Positions 1 to 9,410 of a DNA stretch of 64,000 nucleotides are shown here, one piece after another. The DNA comes from Oenanthe sinensis. Lineage: Eukaryota; Streptophyta; Magnoliopsida; Apiales; Apiaceae. The stretch lies in contig CM053796.1 of the NCBI GenBank assembly GCA_028671895.1, positions 25,294,860-25,358,859 on the forward strand, written 5' to 3'. The position numbers and the translations under genes are program-made. Position 1 is the stretch's first letter, and each line of letters begins with the position of its first letter. The notes beneath the pieces were generated by a model. That model was given only the letters and a program-made list of their open reading frames with translations, searched no databases and was not told where the DNA came from.

Positions 1-224
1 TTGTCTAATCAGCTTCATAATTTTTTTTGGATGAAACATACTATAGCCATCGAAGTATGGGGTGATAGACGCACTAGCCACTAATTTTTTTTCTTAACGG
101 TTCAACCATCCATGTATGAGAAATGGACACATGAGCCATAAATTAGGGTTTTTTGGTCTGAATAATGGAGAGCGGAGTTCACTCTCCGGCAAAAGCAAGT
201 GACACCCATCCAATTCATGGGAAC

Positions 225-870
225 AATTTAACCCTCAAAGCAGTAAATCTGCACATAAGACAAGAGTATCCATTCTGGGCAAGTCATATATGCCATTAAC
301 CCTACTATCAACAATGTATCCAATGGTTGAACCACTCTCCATTTCTTAACTTGTCTTCATCTTTTCACTTATCCATTTCAGCATGTCTTTCTGCTTGGAT
401 CTGACATCAGCACCGTAATCGGAGACAGCCATTGTGGGGCTCTTTCCAGTTATCATCTGCAGCACCAGCATTCCATAGTTGTAAACATCAACTTTAAAAG
501 TGATGCGATGATTTAAAGCCCATTCAGGAGCCATGTAGCCCCTTGTCCCTCTTATTTTGGAGATACTTGAGTTGTCAAAGACATCTCATTTCAGTAGCTT
601 AGATAGTCCAAAATCTGCCACTTTCGGATTGCACATGGTCCTGTTTTTGGATATCAACACAGATTCTCTAATGAACACTTGATTTGGAAGAAGAGTGTCT
701 GTTGGTGAATCAAAACTTTGCCACGAGATATCACCTTGCGGAGTTACAAGAACGAGGTTTCCAGAGTCTTCAAGACTTAGATTGGCGGTTGAATTCATGG
801 AGATCTCCCAAACCGGAGCATGCAATCGTCCAGCATCTTTCAAAAAAAAAACAAGGAACAAAGCTCATGC
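225..870 (-). pseudogene. G-type lectin S-receptor-like kinase fragment, internally deleted
   Basis: Reading the minus strand, the first ~55 residues resemble the end of a B-lectin (bulb-type mannose-binding) domain, with SLEDSGNLVLV and WQSFDSPTDTLLPNQ. The reading frame then passes straight into kinase subdomain VII (NPKVADFGLSKLLK). After a frame change near 590 it continues with the activation-segment end (GYMAPEWALNHRITFKVDVYNYG) and decayed subdomain XI sequence (IVDSRVNGIYD) to about 255. The PAN domain, transmembrane helix and kinase N-lobe of a normal ~800-residue receptor are missing, so no working receptor can be made. The closest plant type I recognise is the ZmPK1/SRK group of plasma-membrane receptor kinases. 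Lesions include a stop after KMKTS. Family is clear; subfamily is a guess. Confidence 0.8.
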
Positions 871-953
871 TACAAGGTACAGAAATATCACTGTTAGAAC
901 ACATCTAGCTCAGAAGAGAATCAATATTCTAGAACGATTGTACAATAGCTAAC

Positions 954-1633
954 CTGTTTTTTGAGGGGTTTCAGTCTTTGCTTTCTTAGTAGAAGAGAGA
1001 GTTTTTACAGCAGAGTCGGCAGTTCTATTTTTGGATGGTGGCTCGACCTAAGAAAGGTTTAACAAAAATTAGATATGCAGAACCTTCAACAAGTATAAGC
1101 ATATTGAAAGTCAGATGACAATACTATGCACCGGTATCAGAGTACCTTCTGAGGTGTTTCCTCATCTTCAGACATATCATCATCTCCAGAGGACTCATCT
1201 AGCTCGTCATCAGAGGACTGAACGAAACATGTGATTAACCATAAATGCTAAAGACAACTTAAAAACAAAACATCTTCACTACTAAAGACTGCCAGTAATA
1301 CATGTAGTGTGTATAATAGAAAGGCATCATTAATTCACCTCTTCATCTGAATCATTAGAGAAATCATCTTTCTTAGGCTCAACAACTGTCACCTTTGGCT
1401 TCGCAGAGGATCCAGCCCTGGTAGCAGCGACCTTGGATTCAGTAGCTTTGATTGCTGGGATAGCAGGGACAGGTTTACCTGAGAAATTGACATTGTGAAA
1501 CGCTTTACATCATAAACCAGATAAAATGCATGAAACAATACTTTATATGAGTATAAAAATATACAGTATCTACCATTCTCAAGCACAAGCTCTTCATCTG
1601 AACTTTCATCCTCTTCATGGTCGTAGAAATTAT
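954..1633 (-). pseudogene. HD2-type histone deacetylase fragment, four middle exons
   Basis: Four minus-strand exons with GT/AG borders and joining phases can be read: 1574-1633, 1339-1478, 1146-1217 and 954-1047. They encode an acidic stretch (HEEDESSDEELVLENG), a linker (SSAKPKVTVVEPKKDDF), a second acidic run (SSDDELDESSGDDDMSEDEE) and TPQKVEPPSKN to the end. This is the acidic central part of plant HD2 (HDT) nucleolar histone deacetylases. The N-terminal catalytic-type block beginning MEFWG and the C-terminal C2H2 finger present in many members are not found next to it. The intact exon borders make this a DNA-level gene fragment rather than a retrocopy. It may be a gene broken by rearrangement or a transposon-captured piece. 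Low-complexity acidic sequence limits certainty. Confidence 0.7.
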
Positions 1634-2028
1634 CTAAAACATTAACTTGGAAATGAAGTTAAGGCATATGCTAGATTGATACAATAGGAGCTCCTTGAAT
1701 TGATCACATGCAATGAAGAAACCTCTACATGCACCCACATTAAAGTCATTCAAACAAAATTTAGCAGAGATGCTAAGGGATATTGATTGGTTGGCACAAC
1801 AAGCTCCCAAGATGTATAAATAAAAATAAAGGCTCTTAAAATTGGTAAACTGAAGAGAAAGTTAGTCCCTTGTGAGATTGCCATAATATATTTAAGTAGC
1901 CTATCCATAGATTCAGTAAAGGTATAAAGAGATGCCGAATGCAGAGAACATCTTAATGAGGTTAAGGCATATACTAGATTACTCATGAGAATCTGAGCAG
2001 GAATAACTTGGAAATTTACACAACACTA
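1634..2028. other. Non-coding, small internal duplication
   Basis: No gene is supported here. A short segment around GTTAAGGCATAT is present twice (1656-1677 and 1959-1980), and AACTTGGAAAT also recurs near both copies, indicating a small local duplication. Otherwise it looks like intron or intergenic AT-rich sequence between the HD2 fragment and the left inverted-repeat arm. Confidence 0.4.
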
Positions 2029-2174
2029 ATTTCAACAAATAGTACTAATTTAACAAATAAGAGATTATAAACATCAAATATAAAAAAAATATAGAATTTT
2101 TCCTTTGAGTGATATCAATTATACTATACATTCCAATTCCTCTTTATATTCGATTTGATAATATACTATTCGGT
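2029..2174. repeat. Inverted-repeat arm, left (MITE-like, ~145 bp)
   Basis: This arm is the reverse complement of 3005-3148, from TTTCAACAAATAGTACTAA to ATACTATTCGGT, with only a few mismatches and short indels. A 22-bp sequence, CTGATTTATTTGTTATGGAAAC, lies just inside this arm (2176-2197). Its inverted copy lies just outside the right arm (3153-3174). Confidence 0.85.
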
Positions 2175-2286
2175 ACTGATTTATTTGTTATGGAAACTGT
2201 TGTTTGAGTAAGTCGACATCTTATTGCAACAGCTGGGATTGCCAGTTATTATCTTTTTCGTTACCCGTTCTTAACTGTACATTTAG

Positions 2287-2522
2287 TAAAATCATCGAAT
2301 CGAGTGGAATTGAGTTTCAAAAGCTCAAATCTGAACTGCATCAAGTTCAGCAACAAAATGTTCAATTTGCTCAATTAAACACCCAAATTCTTGCGGTTTG
2401 TTTGGCTTATTTTCCTCATTTCAGTGTCTCTTATGATTTGCTCTATAATTTCTTGATCAAAATTTTATTACTTGGTGACGTAAATGTGTTATTCTTTCAA
2501 TAATGTAGGAACTGAATTCATG
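2287..2522 (+). pseudogene. Shugoshin coiled-coil exon and start of next exon, on the opposite strand to the rest of the gene
   Basis: The plus strand after an acceptor (ACATTTAG) encodes KIIESSGIEFQKLK followed by SELHQVQQQNVQFAQLNTQILA, the heptad-rich N-terminal coil of plant shugoshins, which guard centromeric cohesin in meiosis by recruiting PP2A. The exon (2287-2395) ends at GCG|GTTTG. A second acceptor (AATGTAG) at 2508 is followed by ELNS, the expected next residues, and then unrelated sequence with a stop. Exons 1-3 of what is evidently the same gene lie on the minus strand at 11062-10424 and 3231-3194. The partial codon at the end of exon 3 (GA) plus the first T here gives Asp, so the phases match, which supports a local inversion. 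Confidence 0.85.
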
Positions 2523-3004
2523 TAGGAACTAAAATTGCTAATAATTATATGATATATTATATAATAACTATTAAGATTAATTATTAAATAATGATTATTA
2601 AGTATAAACTACTTAAAACAAAATTCGAAATTTGTTTCATTACTCTCTCTCGCCACTCTCACTTGGTCTCTCTCTCTCTCTCCCCCCTATCTAATATAAC
2701 TTTTATATTCGAAAAAGACCCAATTGCAAAATTTGTATTCGGTTAGGAGATTTGTCCTCAATTGCTAATTCGATACATAAGACACTGGGAACGCTTCACC
2801 AGCTCTATCTCACTGTCTCTTCCCAACTCCCTCTCCTTCAGCGCTTGTATGTATGTATGTATATGTATATCCCTCTCTTTATCGTCTCATTTGAACCCTA
2901 GTTCTTTTTACTTTTCTTTATTTTTAATGTTCGTTGTTATTATGAATTCAATTGGTGTGATTAAGGCTGAAACTACTTTGTTTTCGAACTTGAAACGGGT
3001 AGTA
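2523..3004 (+). other. Non-coding interior of the inverted segment, CT-rich leader-like
   Basis: AT-rich sequence is followed by a CT run (2644-2690) and more pyrimidine-rich, leader-like sequence up to about 2920, with GAACCCTAG near 2893. This resembles a plant promoter/5' leader on the plus strand, but no convincing coding sequence follows. Confidence 0.35.
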
Positions 3005-3148
3005 ACCGAATAGTATATTATCGAATCGAATATAAAGAGGAATTGGAATGTATAGTATAATTGATATCACTCAAAGGAAAAATTCTTTTTTTTTTATATT
3101 TGATATTTATAATCTTTTATTTGTTCAATTAGTACTATTTGTTGAAAT
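3005..3148. repeat. Inverted-repeat arm, right (MITE-like, ~145 bp)
   Basis: Reverse complement of 2029-2174. Together the arms enclose ~830 bp holding the shugoshin coil exon. No transposase is present, so the arms could be two MITE copies in opposite orientation or the termini of a small gene-carrying DNA transposon. Confidence 0.85.
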
Positions 3149-3193
3149 TTCCGTTTCCATAACAAATAAATCAGTTCTAGTACGAAAGGATAC

Positions 3194-3231
3194 TCCTTAA
3201 CAGCAAGTAGGTTCAGTAAGCTCGTATTTTC
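3194..3231 (-). pseudogene. Shugoshin exon 3
   Basis: The minus strand has a pyrimidine-rich acceptor (CTTTTTCAG) and then 38 bp encoding ENTSLLNLLAVK plus two bases, ending at a GT donor (GGA|GTATCC). In plant shugoshins a similar E-N-x-x-L-x-x-L-L-A stretch directly precedes K-I-I-E. The exon joins in phase with exon 2 (ending INKLEK at 10424) upstream and with the KIIESSG exon at 2287, which now lies on the other strand. Confidence 0.75.
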
Positions 3232-3296
3232 CTGAAAAAGAAAACAATTATAATTACAGCTGCGGGAACAGGTATTACATTTAGAACTCTATATAC

Positions 3297-4273
3297 TGAT
3301 GTGTTGAAATACTGCAAGCGCACAGTGGTTAATTGTAGCAATCACAGATCGATCCTCAGAGACTATGAAATTTCCAAACCCTAATAAATAAATCAGGCAG
3401 ACTAGACAAATAATGTTGAGATGAAATTTAATTAACCTAATAAGCAAATAAGAACAAATAAATATGGAAAACCTAGGAATCCGAATCCATCAATTAATCA
3501 CAATTAATATCCAACTTGCCCTAAAAATCAATTCTCTTTCTTCAACAAATAAATATCAATTAACGAGACAAGCATATACTATGAAACTTATTATCTAACA
3601 ATAACCCATCAAAACTTCATGGAGCAAGCATAGGCTATGAAAAATAAATTCGGTAACAATAATATATCAAAATCACTTTGTTAATTAAACAATTAAGCAC
3701 CAAGAAAAATCATGAGAATCAATCAATAGAAACAAGTAAATACTAAAAATAATCAACTAACTTCATCTTCATCCTAGGGCTAGAGAATTAGCTAGACATG
3801 CTTGAAGAAGAAAACAAAGCAACTAATATAAGACATGCAAATAATAAATAACATAAAAAGTGTTTGAAAGATAAAAACTTGTTTGTATTGAAAGAGCAAA
3901 AAATAAAAGTACTCTACTCCTACTCCTAATTATTGAAAACTAAAGTTAAAGTTAGGGTACAAGGTTCATAAAATACAATAGAGGAGACCCATATATATAG
4001 GGGAAATAATGTAGGTTTTCTATATCGATTACAAATTGAATTCTAAATATTTCCTTCTATTCCTTTTTCTTCTCCAACAAGTTTTCGATTTTTTCTCCTT
4101 TTTCTTTGCCTCCAAGTAATCTCCACCTCCTTCCTTGTATTTTCCTTTTTCTGCTACAATTCTGATTTTAATTAATTTCCTACAAAACAAAGTAAAAATA
4201 ATTAATTAACTAATAAAATTACGAAAACAAACATAAAATAGGTATTAAAGATGTATTAATTATGGACCTATCA
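3297..4273 (-). repeat. 3' LTR of the Athila-like element (left on plus strand)
   Basis: 977-bp LTR with TG...CA ends, nearly identical to 9411-10388. It is preceded by TATAC. Its plus-strand end at 4273 abuts a C-rich tract that reads as a polypurine tract in element sense. Confidence 0.93.
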
Positions 4274-5634
4274 AATACCCCCATACCTATCTTTTGCTCG
4301 TCCTCGAGAAAAATCAAAAGAAAAAATATATTATAAAAGTCCTATGCTCCTTTTCGTAGGCGTGACAGGTAATTTTAGGTTTACCAACCCGTTAAACTCG
4401 TAGACGATCTCTACCAGAGGAGTGTTGTCTCCTAAGGGTTTACAGAAGATATACCCATAAAATCCGTGAAATATTCTAGCAAGCATCCCACTCTATCAAT
4501 AACGTTCATCAGTGTCAACAAAAGAAGATTTTTAAGAAAATACATGCCTTAAAGACTCTTCTAATTATAGATAAGATGTAGGTATCTAAAATCCACTTAT
4601 ATAAACGCAAACGTTTGCAAAAACTCCCAAGGTGTGTCGTGAAAATAGGTCTCTGAAGAATCTATTGAATAAGTACATTTCCTCTTTTTCAACCAATATT
4701 GAACTGACCCAATCTCTATCAAAACAAGTATCTAGCCAAATTTCACAGTTTTTTTCCAATTGACTGTGCAATGTCCGTTTTTTTAGGCTTTCTATGTTTC
4801 CCACATAGCGAGCTTTGGGTCAATGACTCCCAAACCAGTTGGTCTTAGGGCACTAGGTTTCAAAATACCCCTACGGACTTAATTACTCGAGTAACAAAGG
4901 CCACAAAACAAGACTAGTCAATTACTACTTTTATCTTAGCTCGTCAAGTAATTCTCCAGTAACCAAGGGCAGTGAAAAGTCACCAAGAAAAATTTATTTC
5001 TCATACAATCGCACTTAATACCAGCACATGTACATGGGTCGTTCCTTTCATATAACATTGTATTTTCCACCCATTGATCTCAAAGGAGTACTTGATGCTT
5101 TATATATTTTTTCACAAACATTTGATTCGACATTGTTTTAACATGTGGGCTCTCTCTCAGGTATCGAAAACTTCCCTAGACAATCTTTCCAACAAAGACC
5201 TTGTGCAATAAGTGCCATCTTGGACTTTTAAGCAAAAATTTGTTCGACACAAGTTTCATGAAGAAAACCTTACTCAACTACGTTCGAATTATCTCAAGGC
5301 ATTACATATATATAATTTTATAAAAAATTGTTAACACCAACTAGCATCAAAGTACAAGAGTGGAAAACTTAGCTAAAACATCTCTATTTTTGGATTTTCT
5401 AATTTTTTAATTTTTTTGGATTTTTGAATTTTTTATAATACTACTAATTCCCTCCCCCATACCTAAATCATGCATTGTCCTCAATGTATGCAAAGAAGAG
5501 AGAAATGACAAAGTAAAAGGACGAGAATACCTGATAAAAACATGATGGAGGAAGCAAAAGGAACTACTATACAACACACACACATAGTTACTCCCCCATA
5601 CCTACACTTGACTATGGGAGACAATCAAGCATAA
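4274..5634 (-). other. 3' untranslated region of the Athila-like element with repeated PPT-like tracts
   Basis: In element sense this stretch follows the Gag-protease stop and leads to the 3' LTR. The polypurine tract is GGTATGGGGGTATT next to the LTR (complement of 4274-4287). Two similar tracts (GGTATGGGGG-like) occur further upstream at about 5453-5466 and 5592-5604. No coding sequence is evident. Confidence 0.7.
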
Positions 5635-8451
5635 CTAACCAACACCACATCGAGGAAATACTTCTTTCATCGTAGAGTAAGCATACTGTGGAAACACATT
5701 CTCAAGAACAACATTATCCACTAGAAATATACGATCTTGCAACAAGATAAAACTCATATCACTAACATAATCCATAAACCAATTAGACGCTTCTTTAAAT
5801 TGTTTAAGCAGATTGATTACTTGATATTTGTGATCATGGACGAAGTCATTAGAAATAAAAGCATGATAAGTTTCATTGAAACCTACAAAGGACTGACCAA
5901 AACTGGATAGAAATGGTTTTGAATCAAGTGGGGGTGGCTCACCTACAGAAGTCTTAACAATGGACCTAGGCTCAAACACAATATCCTTCACTTGGGTTTC
6001 ATGTTTAGAAAAAATGATATTCAATTCATCTAACATCTCATCAGAAGTGAAATTTTGATATAGCTCATGAAGTTCTTTATTACTCTCATACTCTAACAAA
6101 ACATCATGTTCAAGAAAAGACTCAATCAAACTATCTTCAAGATTCGACCAAGACACAATGTCAGCAATGAAATTAACTCCTACAGGTTGGTCATATAGAT
6201 CATTGGATTGACTTCCCACATTAAAAATATTAAGATCTAGAGTCATGTTTCCAAAAGTTAGTTTCATCGAACCATTCCTACAGTTAATCAAAGCATTGGA
6301 AGTAGCAAGAAAAGGTCTTCCTAAAATGATAGGAATTTGATTTTTGAAATTTTTGACAGGTTCGGTCTCCAGAACAATAAAATCCACGGGAAAGATAAAA
6401 TCACCAACCTTAATTAACACATCCTCCACTATGCCCTTAGGACTTTTGATAGAACGGTCAGCTAATTGAAGAGTGATACTAGTGTTTTTGAGTTCACCTA
6501 AACCCAAAGCTTGATAGACAGATAATGGAAGAAGGTTCACACTAGCTCCTAGATCAAGTAAAGCTTTGTCAATGAAAGTATCACCTATGGTACAAGAGAT
6601 AGTAGGACAACCAGGATCCTTATACTTCACAGGGATTTGATGCGATATGATAGAACTAATATGAGACGTTAGGAAAGCTTTCTTAGGAACGTGAGTGGTT
6701 CTTTTATGAGTACACAAATCTTTTAGACACTTAGCATAAGAGGGAATTTGTTGAATTGCATCTAAAAGAGGAATGTTGATCTTGACTTGTTTAAAGACTT
6801 CTAAAATCTTATCCAATTGAGCAGATTGCTTGTTTGAAGTAAGTCTTTGAGGAAATGGGGCTTTTGGCTTGAAGACTTTTTCAAAGATGGGTTTTAAAGG
6901 TGGTTCATCCGATTTGGAAGGCTCACGAGATTGCACTACTACTTCAGAATTCTTAGGAAACAAGGATTGGTCAAGACTAGGATTTAAGAGTAAAGGATTT
7001 GGTTCAGAAATGAGTTTTTCTTCCTCTTGAGTATTGAGACCAGCATGATTGTTGAATTGGTTACCGGACCTAAGGGAGATGATGGAATTCACATTTTCAG
7101 GAGCTTTTTGGTTTGGATGAAATTTAGGATTAACCTCAGGTTGACTAGGAAATCGGTTTCTCTCTCTCTCACTGATTGTGTTGGCTAACTGACTGATTTG
7201 GACCTCTAGTTTAGATATGGCTTGAGTATTGGAATTTAGTAACTGCCTATCTTGGGTCATAGTTTGCATGAAAGCCTGTTGAGATTGAGTTATATTAGCT
7301 TGAGATTTCAATAACGCCTCAATACTATTTTCCAAGAAATTTATTTTCTTATCAGTTTCATTAAAACTAGGAGGATTCAAAGGGACTGAAAAAGAATTTG
7401 GATATGGGTCAAAGTTTTGAGCAGGAAATGAGTTGGGATTTTGAGTTAGGTATGGACCAGAAAGAGGTTTTTGAAAAGCAGTTTGAGATGGTTGGTTAAA
7501 CTGATTGTACTGACCTTGGTTCCGTGAGAAATTTGGGTGATTTTTCCAATCAGGGTTGTATGTGGGTGAAAAGGGATCATTCAAAACTCTCGCTTGAAAC
7601 ATGGCATTAGCTTGTTGAATTTCAGGGCAATTTTCTATCACATGATTAGATGAGTTACAATTTGCACAGACAGACACTTGTGAAGACACATTGTTAGTTT
7701 CTAAGGCTTCTAATCTTCTTGTGAGTGTAGCTAATTTAGCTTCAGTTGCAATAAAATTACCAACTACATGTATGCCCTTAGATGAGTTAGATTTTTTTAT
7801 TTCTTGACTTGGTTCCCTAGTTGACTCCCACAACATCGTTTTTTCAGCTAACTCTTCAAAAAATTGCCAAGCTTCTTCCTCATTTTTATCCATGAATTTA
7901 CCTTGACACATTGACTCTAACAAAGAAGTGGTTGGGCTATCTAAGGCTTCATAAAGAATTTTACAAAGTCTCCATTGTTCTATACCATGTTGAGGACACT
8001 GGGACAACAGACTTTTAAATCTATCAAAATATTTCCAAAAAGACTCATTTTGATTTTGTTGAAATTGGTTGATTTCATTCCTAAGTTTGTTGGCCTTATG
8101 GTTTGGAAAATATTTTTTTATAAATATGCTTACAAATCCCTCCCAAGTTGAAATAGAATTAATGGGTAGACTATATAACCATTTTTTAGCATTCTCTTTA
8201 AGAGCAAAGTTGATAAGTCTCAATTTAATGGAGTCATCAGTCAATTGTTGAATTTTCTGTAAGGCACAAACTTCCTCAAACTCTCGGATGAAAAGATATG
8301 GATCCTCGCCCTCTACCCCAGTAAACCTAGGTAACATGCTAATGTGATGAGATTTGATTTCAAAATTATTACCATTTACTGTTGGTAGGACTATGCATGA
8401 GGGTTGGGCGAAACGAGTGGGATAACAACGGTCTTTAAGTAGAATAGACAT
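5635..8451 (-). CDS. Gag-protease polyprotein of Athila-like element (938 aa)
   Basis: One intact ORF. Residues ~35-210 match plant gypsy Gag (retrotrans_gag: FTGVEGEDPYLFIREFEEVC, then KWLYSLP and YFPNHK). A zinc knuckle CANCNSSNHVIENC lies near residue 262. A Gln/Asn/Pro-rich stretch follows, then the retropepsin core with ALLDLGASVNLLP (near residue 620) and IILGRPFLAT. DLGA replaces the usual D-T/S-G-A, as is common in Athila. The C-terminal part still resembles the linker before the reverse transcriptase (FNETYHAFISNDF, QFKEASNW, DRIFL) and stops at a YSTMKEV-like sequence where the RT domain would begin. Gag packages RNA; the protease matures the polyprotein. Intact length argues for a functional non-autonomous family rather than decay. 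Confidence 0.9.
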   Translation of the reverse strand: MSILLKDRCYPTRFAQPSCIVLPTVNGNNFEIKSHHISMLPRFTGVEGEDPYLFIREFEEVCALQKIQQLTDDSIKLRLINFALKENAKKWLYSLPINSISTWEGFVSIFIKKYFPNHKANKLRNEINQFQQNQNESFWKYFDRFKSLLSQCPQHGIEQWRLCKILYEALDSPTTSLLESMCQGKFMDKNEEEAWQFFEELAEKTMLWESTREPSQEIKKSNSSKGIHVVGNFIATEAKLATLTRRLEALETNNVSSQVSVCANCNSSNHVIENCPEIQQANAMFQARVLNDPFSPTYNPDWKNHPNFSRNQGQYNQFNQPSQTAFQKPLSGPYLTQNPNSFPAQNFDPYPNSFSVPLNPPSFNETDKKINFLENSIEALLKSQANITQSQQAFMQTMTQDRQLLNSNTQAISKLEVQISQLANTISERERNRFPSQPEVNPKFHPNQKAPENVNSIISLRSGNQFNNHAGLNTQEEEKLISEPNPLLLNPSLDQSLFPKNSEVVVQSREPSKSDEPPLKPIFEKVFKPKAPFPQRLTSNKQSAQLDKILEVFKQVKINIPLLDAIQQIPSYAKCLKDLCTHKRTTHVPKKAFLTSHISSIISHQIPVKYKDPGCPTISCTIGDTFIDKALLDLGASVNLLPLSVYQALGLGELKNTSITLQLADRSIKSPKGIVEDVLIKVGDFIFPVDFIVLETEPVKNFKNQIPIILGRPFLATSNALINCRNGSMKLTFGNMTLDLNIFNVGSQSNDLYDQPVGVNFIADIVSWSNLEDSLIESFLEHDVLLEYESNKELHELYQNFTSDEMLDELNIIFSKHETQVKDIVFEPRSIVKTSVGEPPPLDSKPFLSSFGQSFVGFNETYHAFISNDFVHDHKYQVINLLKQFKEASNWFMDYVSDMSFILLQDRIFLVDNVVLENVFPQYAYSTMKEVFPRCGVG

Positions 8452-9386
8452 GACTTACAAGTAAGCAAGTAAGCACGCAGCAGATAAGAGATAGAAGTAA
8501 ACACCAAAAAAAATGCAGAAGAAAAATCCTATTTCTATGTTAACCTATAGAAAATCTAGACCTGCTCCTAACTTTAAGATAATACTAAGAGTCACAAATC
8601 TAAAAATATTCAAACCGATTGGCCAGGCAGATGGAAGCATTGCCAAGAGGCTAACCACCTTTCTAGACACCAATCCAAATTGGCCAGGTAAGCTATCGCT
8701 TTCCTAGACACCAAAAGTAAGAATACGTAAAGATTTGTTTCTTCTTAGGTTCTCTTCCTAAGTGAGCACGAAATCCTAGGGGCCAACGTCTACTTGATTT
8801 TATTAAGGTAAGGGGAATGCAAGATGAACGTATTAGTGATTTGTGGGCCAAGGAAAGGGTGATGAAATCCCTTACCTTATCTTGTATTGGGTGGCACCCT
8901 TAAGATTGATTATATGAATGCAACACAAAAAAAAATGAGGAAATAAACAACTATGGATGCACTATACTACGTGAATTAATAATCTAAATTGTACGTACCT
9001 CTTTCCTCCAGCAATCACCACAATTATAAGATGGAAAGAAATAAAATACAATAAAGAAACTAGATGATGTGTTCCTATGTGATATGTGAATGATGCAACA
9101 AATTGGTTTTTAACAAGACAAATAACTAACTAATTTTTTTTTTATTTTTTTTTAATATTTAATTTTTTTGGATTTGTTTTAATATTTGTGAGAAAAAACA
9201 AAATTTAGAGAGGTGATACGGAATACCGAAAAGTGCTTTCCAAAAATTTCTAAGGAGACAACGATGACATCTAACGATCTTCTTGTCCAAACTTTTCTCC
9301 GCTTCACAAATCCCTAAAAAAAACACAAAGAAAAACAAGAAACTAATCCGAAGAATTAAATATTAAGGAGTAAAAATTACCAATAG
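8452..9386 (-). other. 5' leader of the Athila-like element
   Basis: About 0.95 kb between the primer-binding site and the Gag start in element sense. It contains a short repeated TTGGCCAGG (8619 and 8682) but no coding sequence. Packaging signals would be expected here, though none can be identified by eye. Confidence 0.5.
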
Positions 9387-9404
9387 TCCCCGGCAGCGGC
9401 GCCA
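9387..9404 (-). promoter_or_regulatory. Primer-binding site, tRNA-Asp type
   Basis: The minus strand reads TGGCGCCGCTGCCGGGGA six bases inside the 5' LTR. This is the Athila-type minus-strand primer site and fixes both lineage and orientation. Confidence 0.85.
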
Positions 9405-9410
9405 AAAACT

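Noticed and set aside
2640..3013. 83-codon plus-strand ORF starting near 2762
   Set aside because: Mostly a CT-rich leader translated as Ser/Leu/Pro repeats; no family match.
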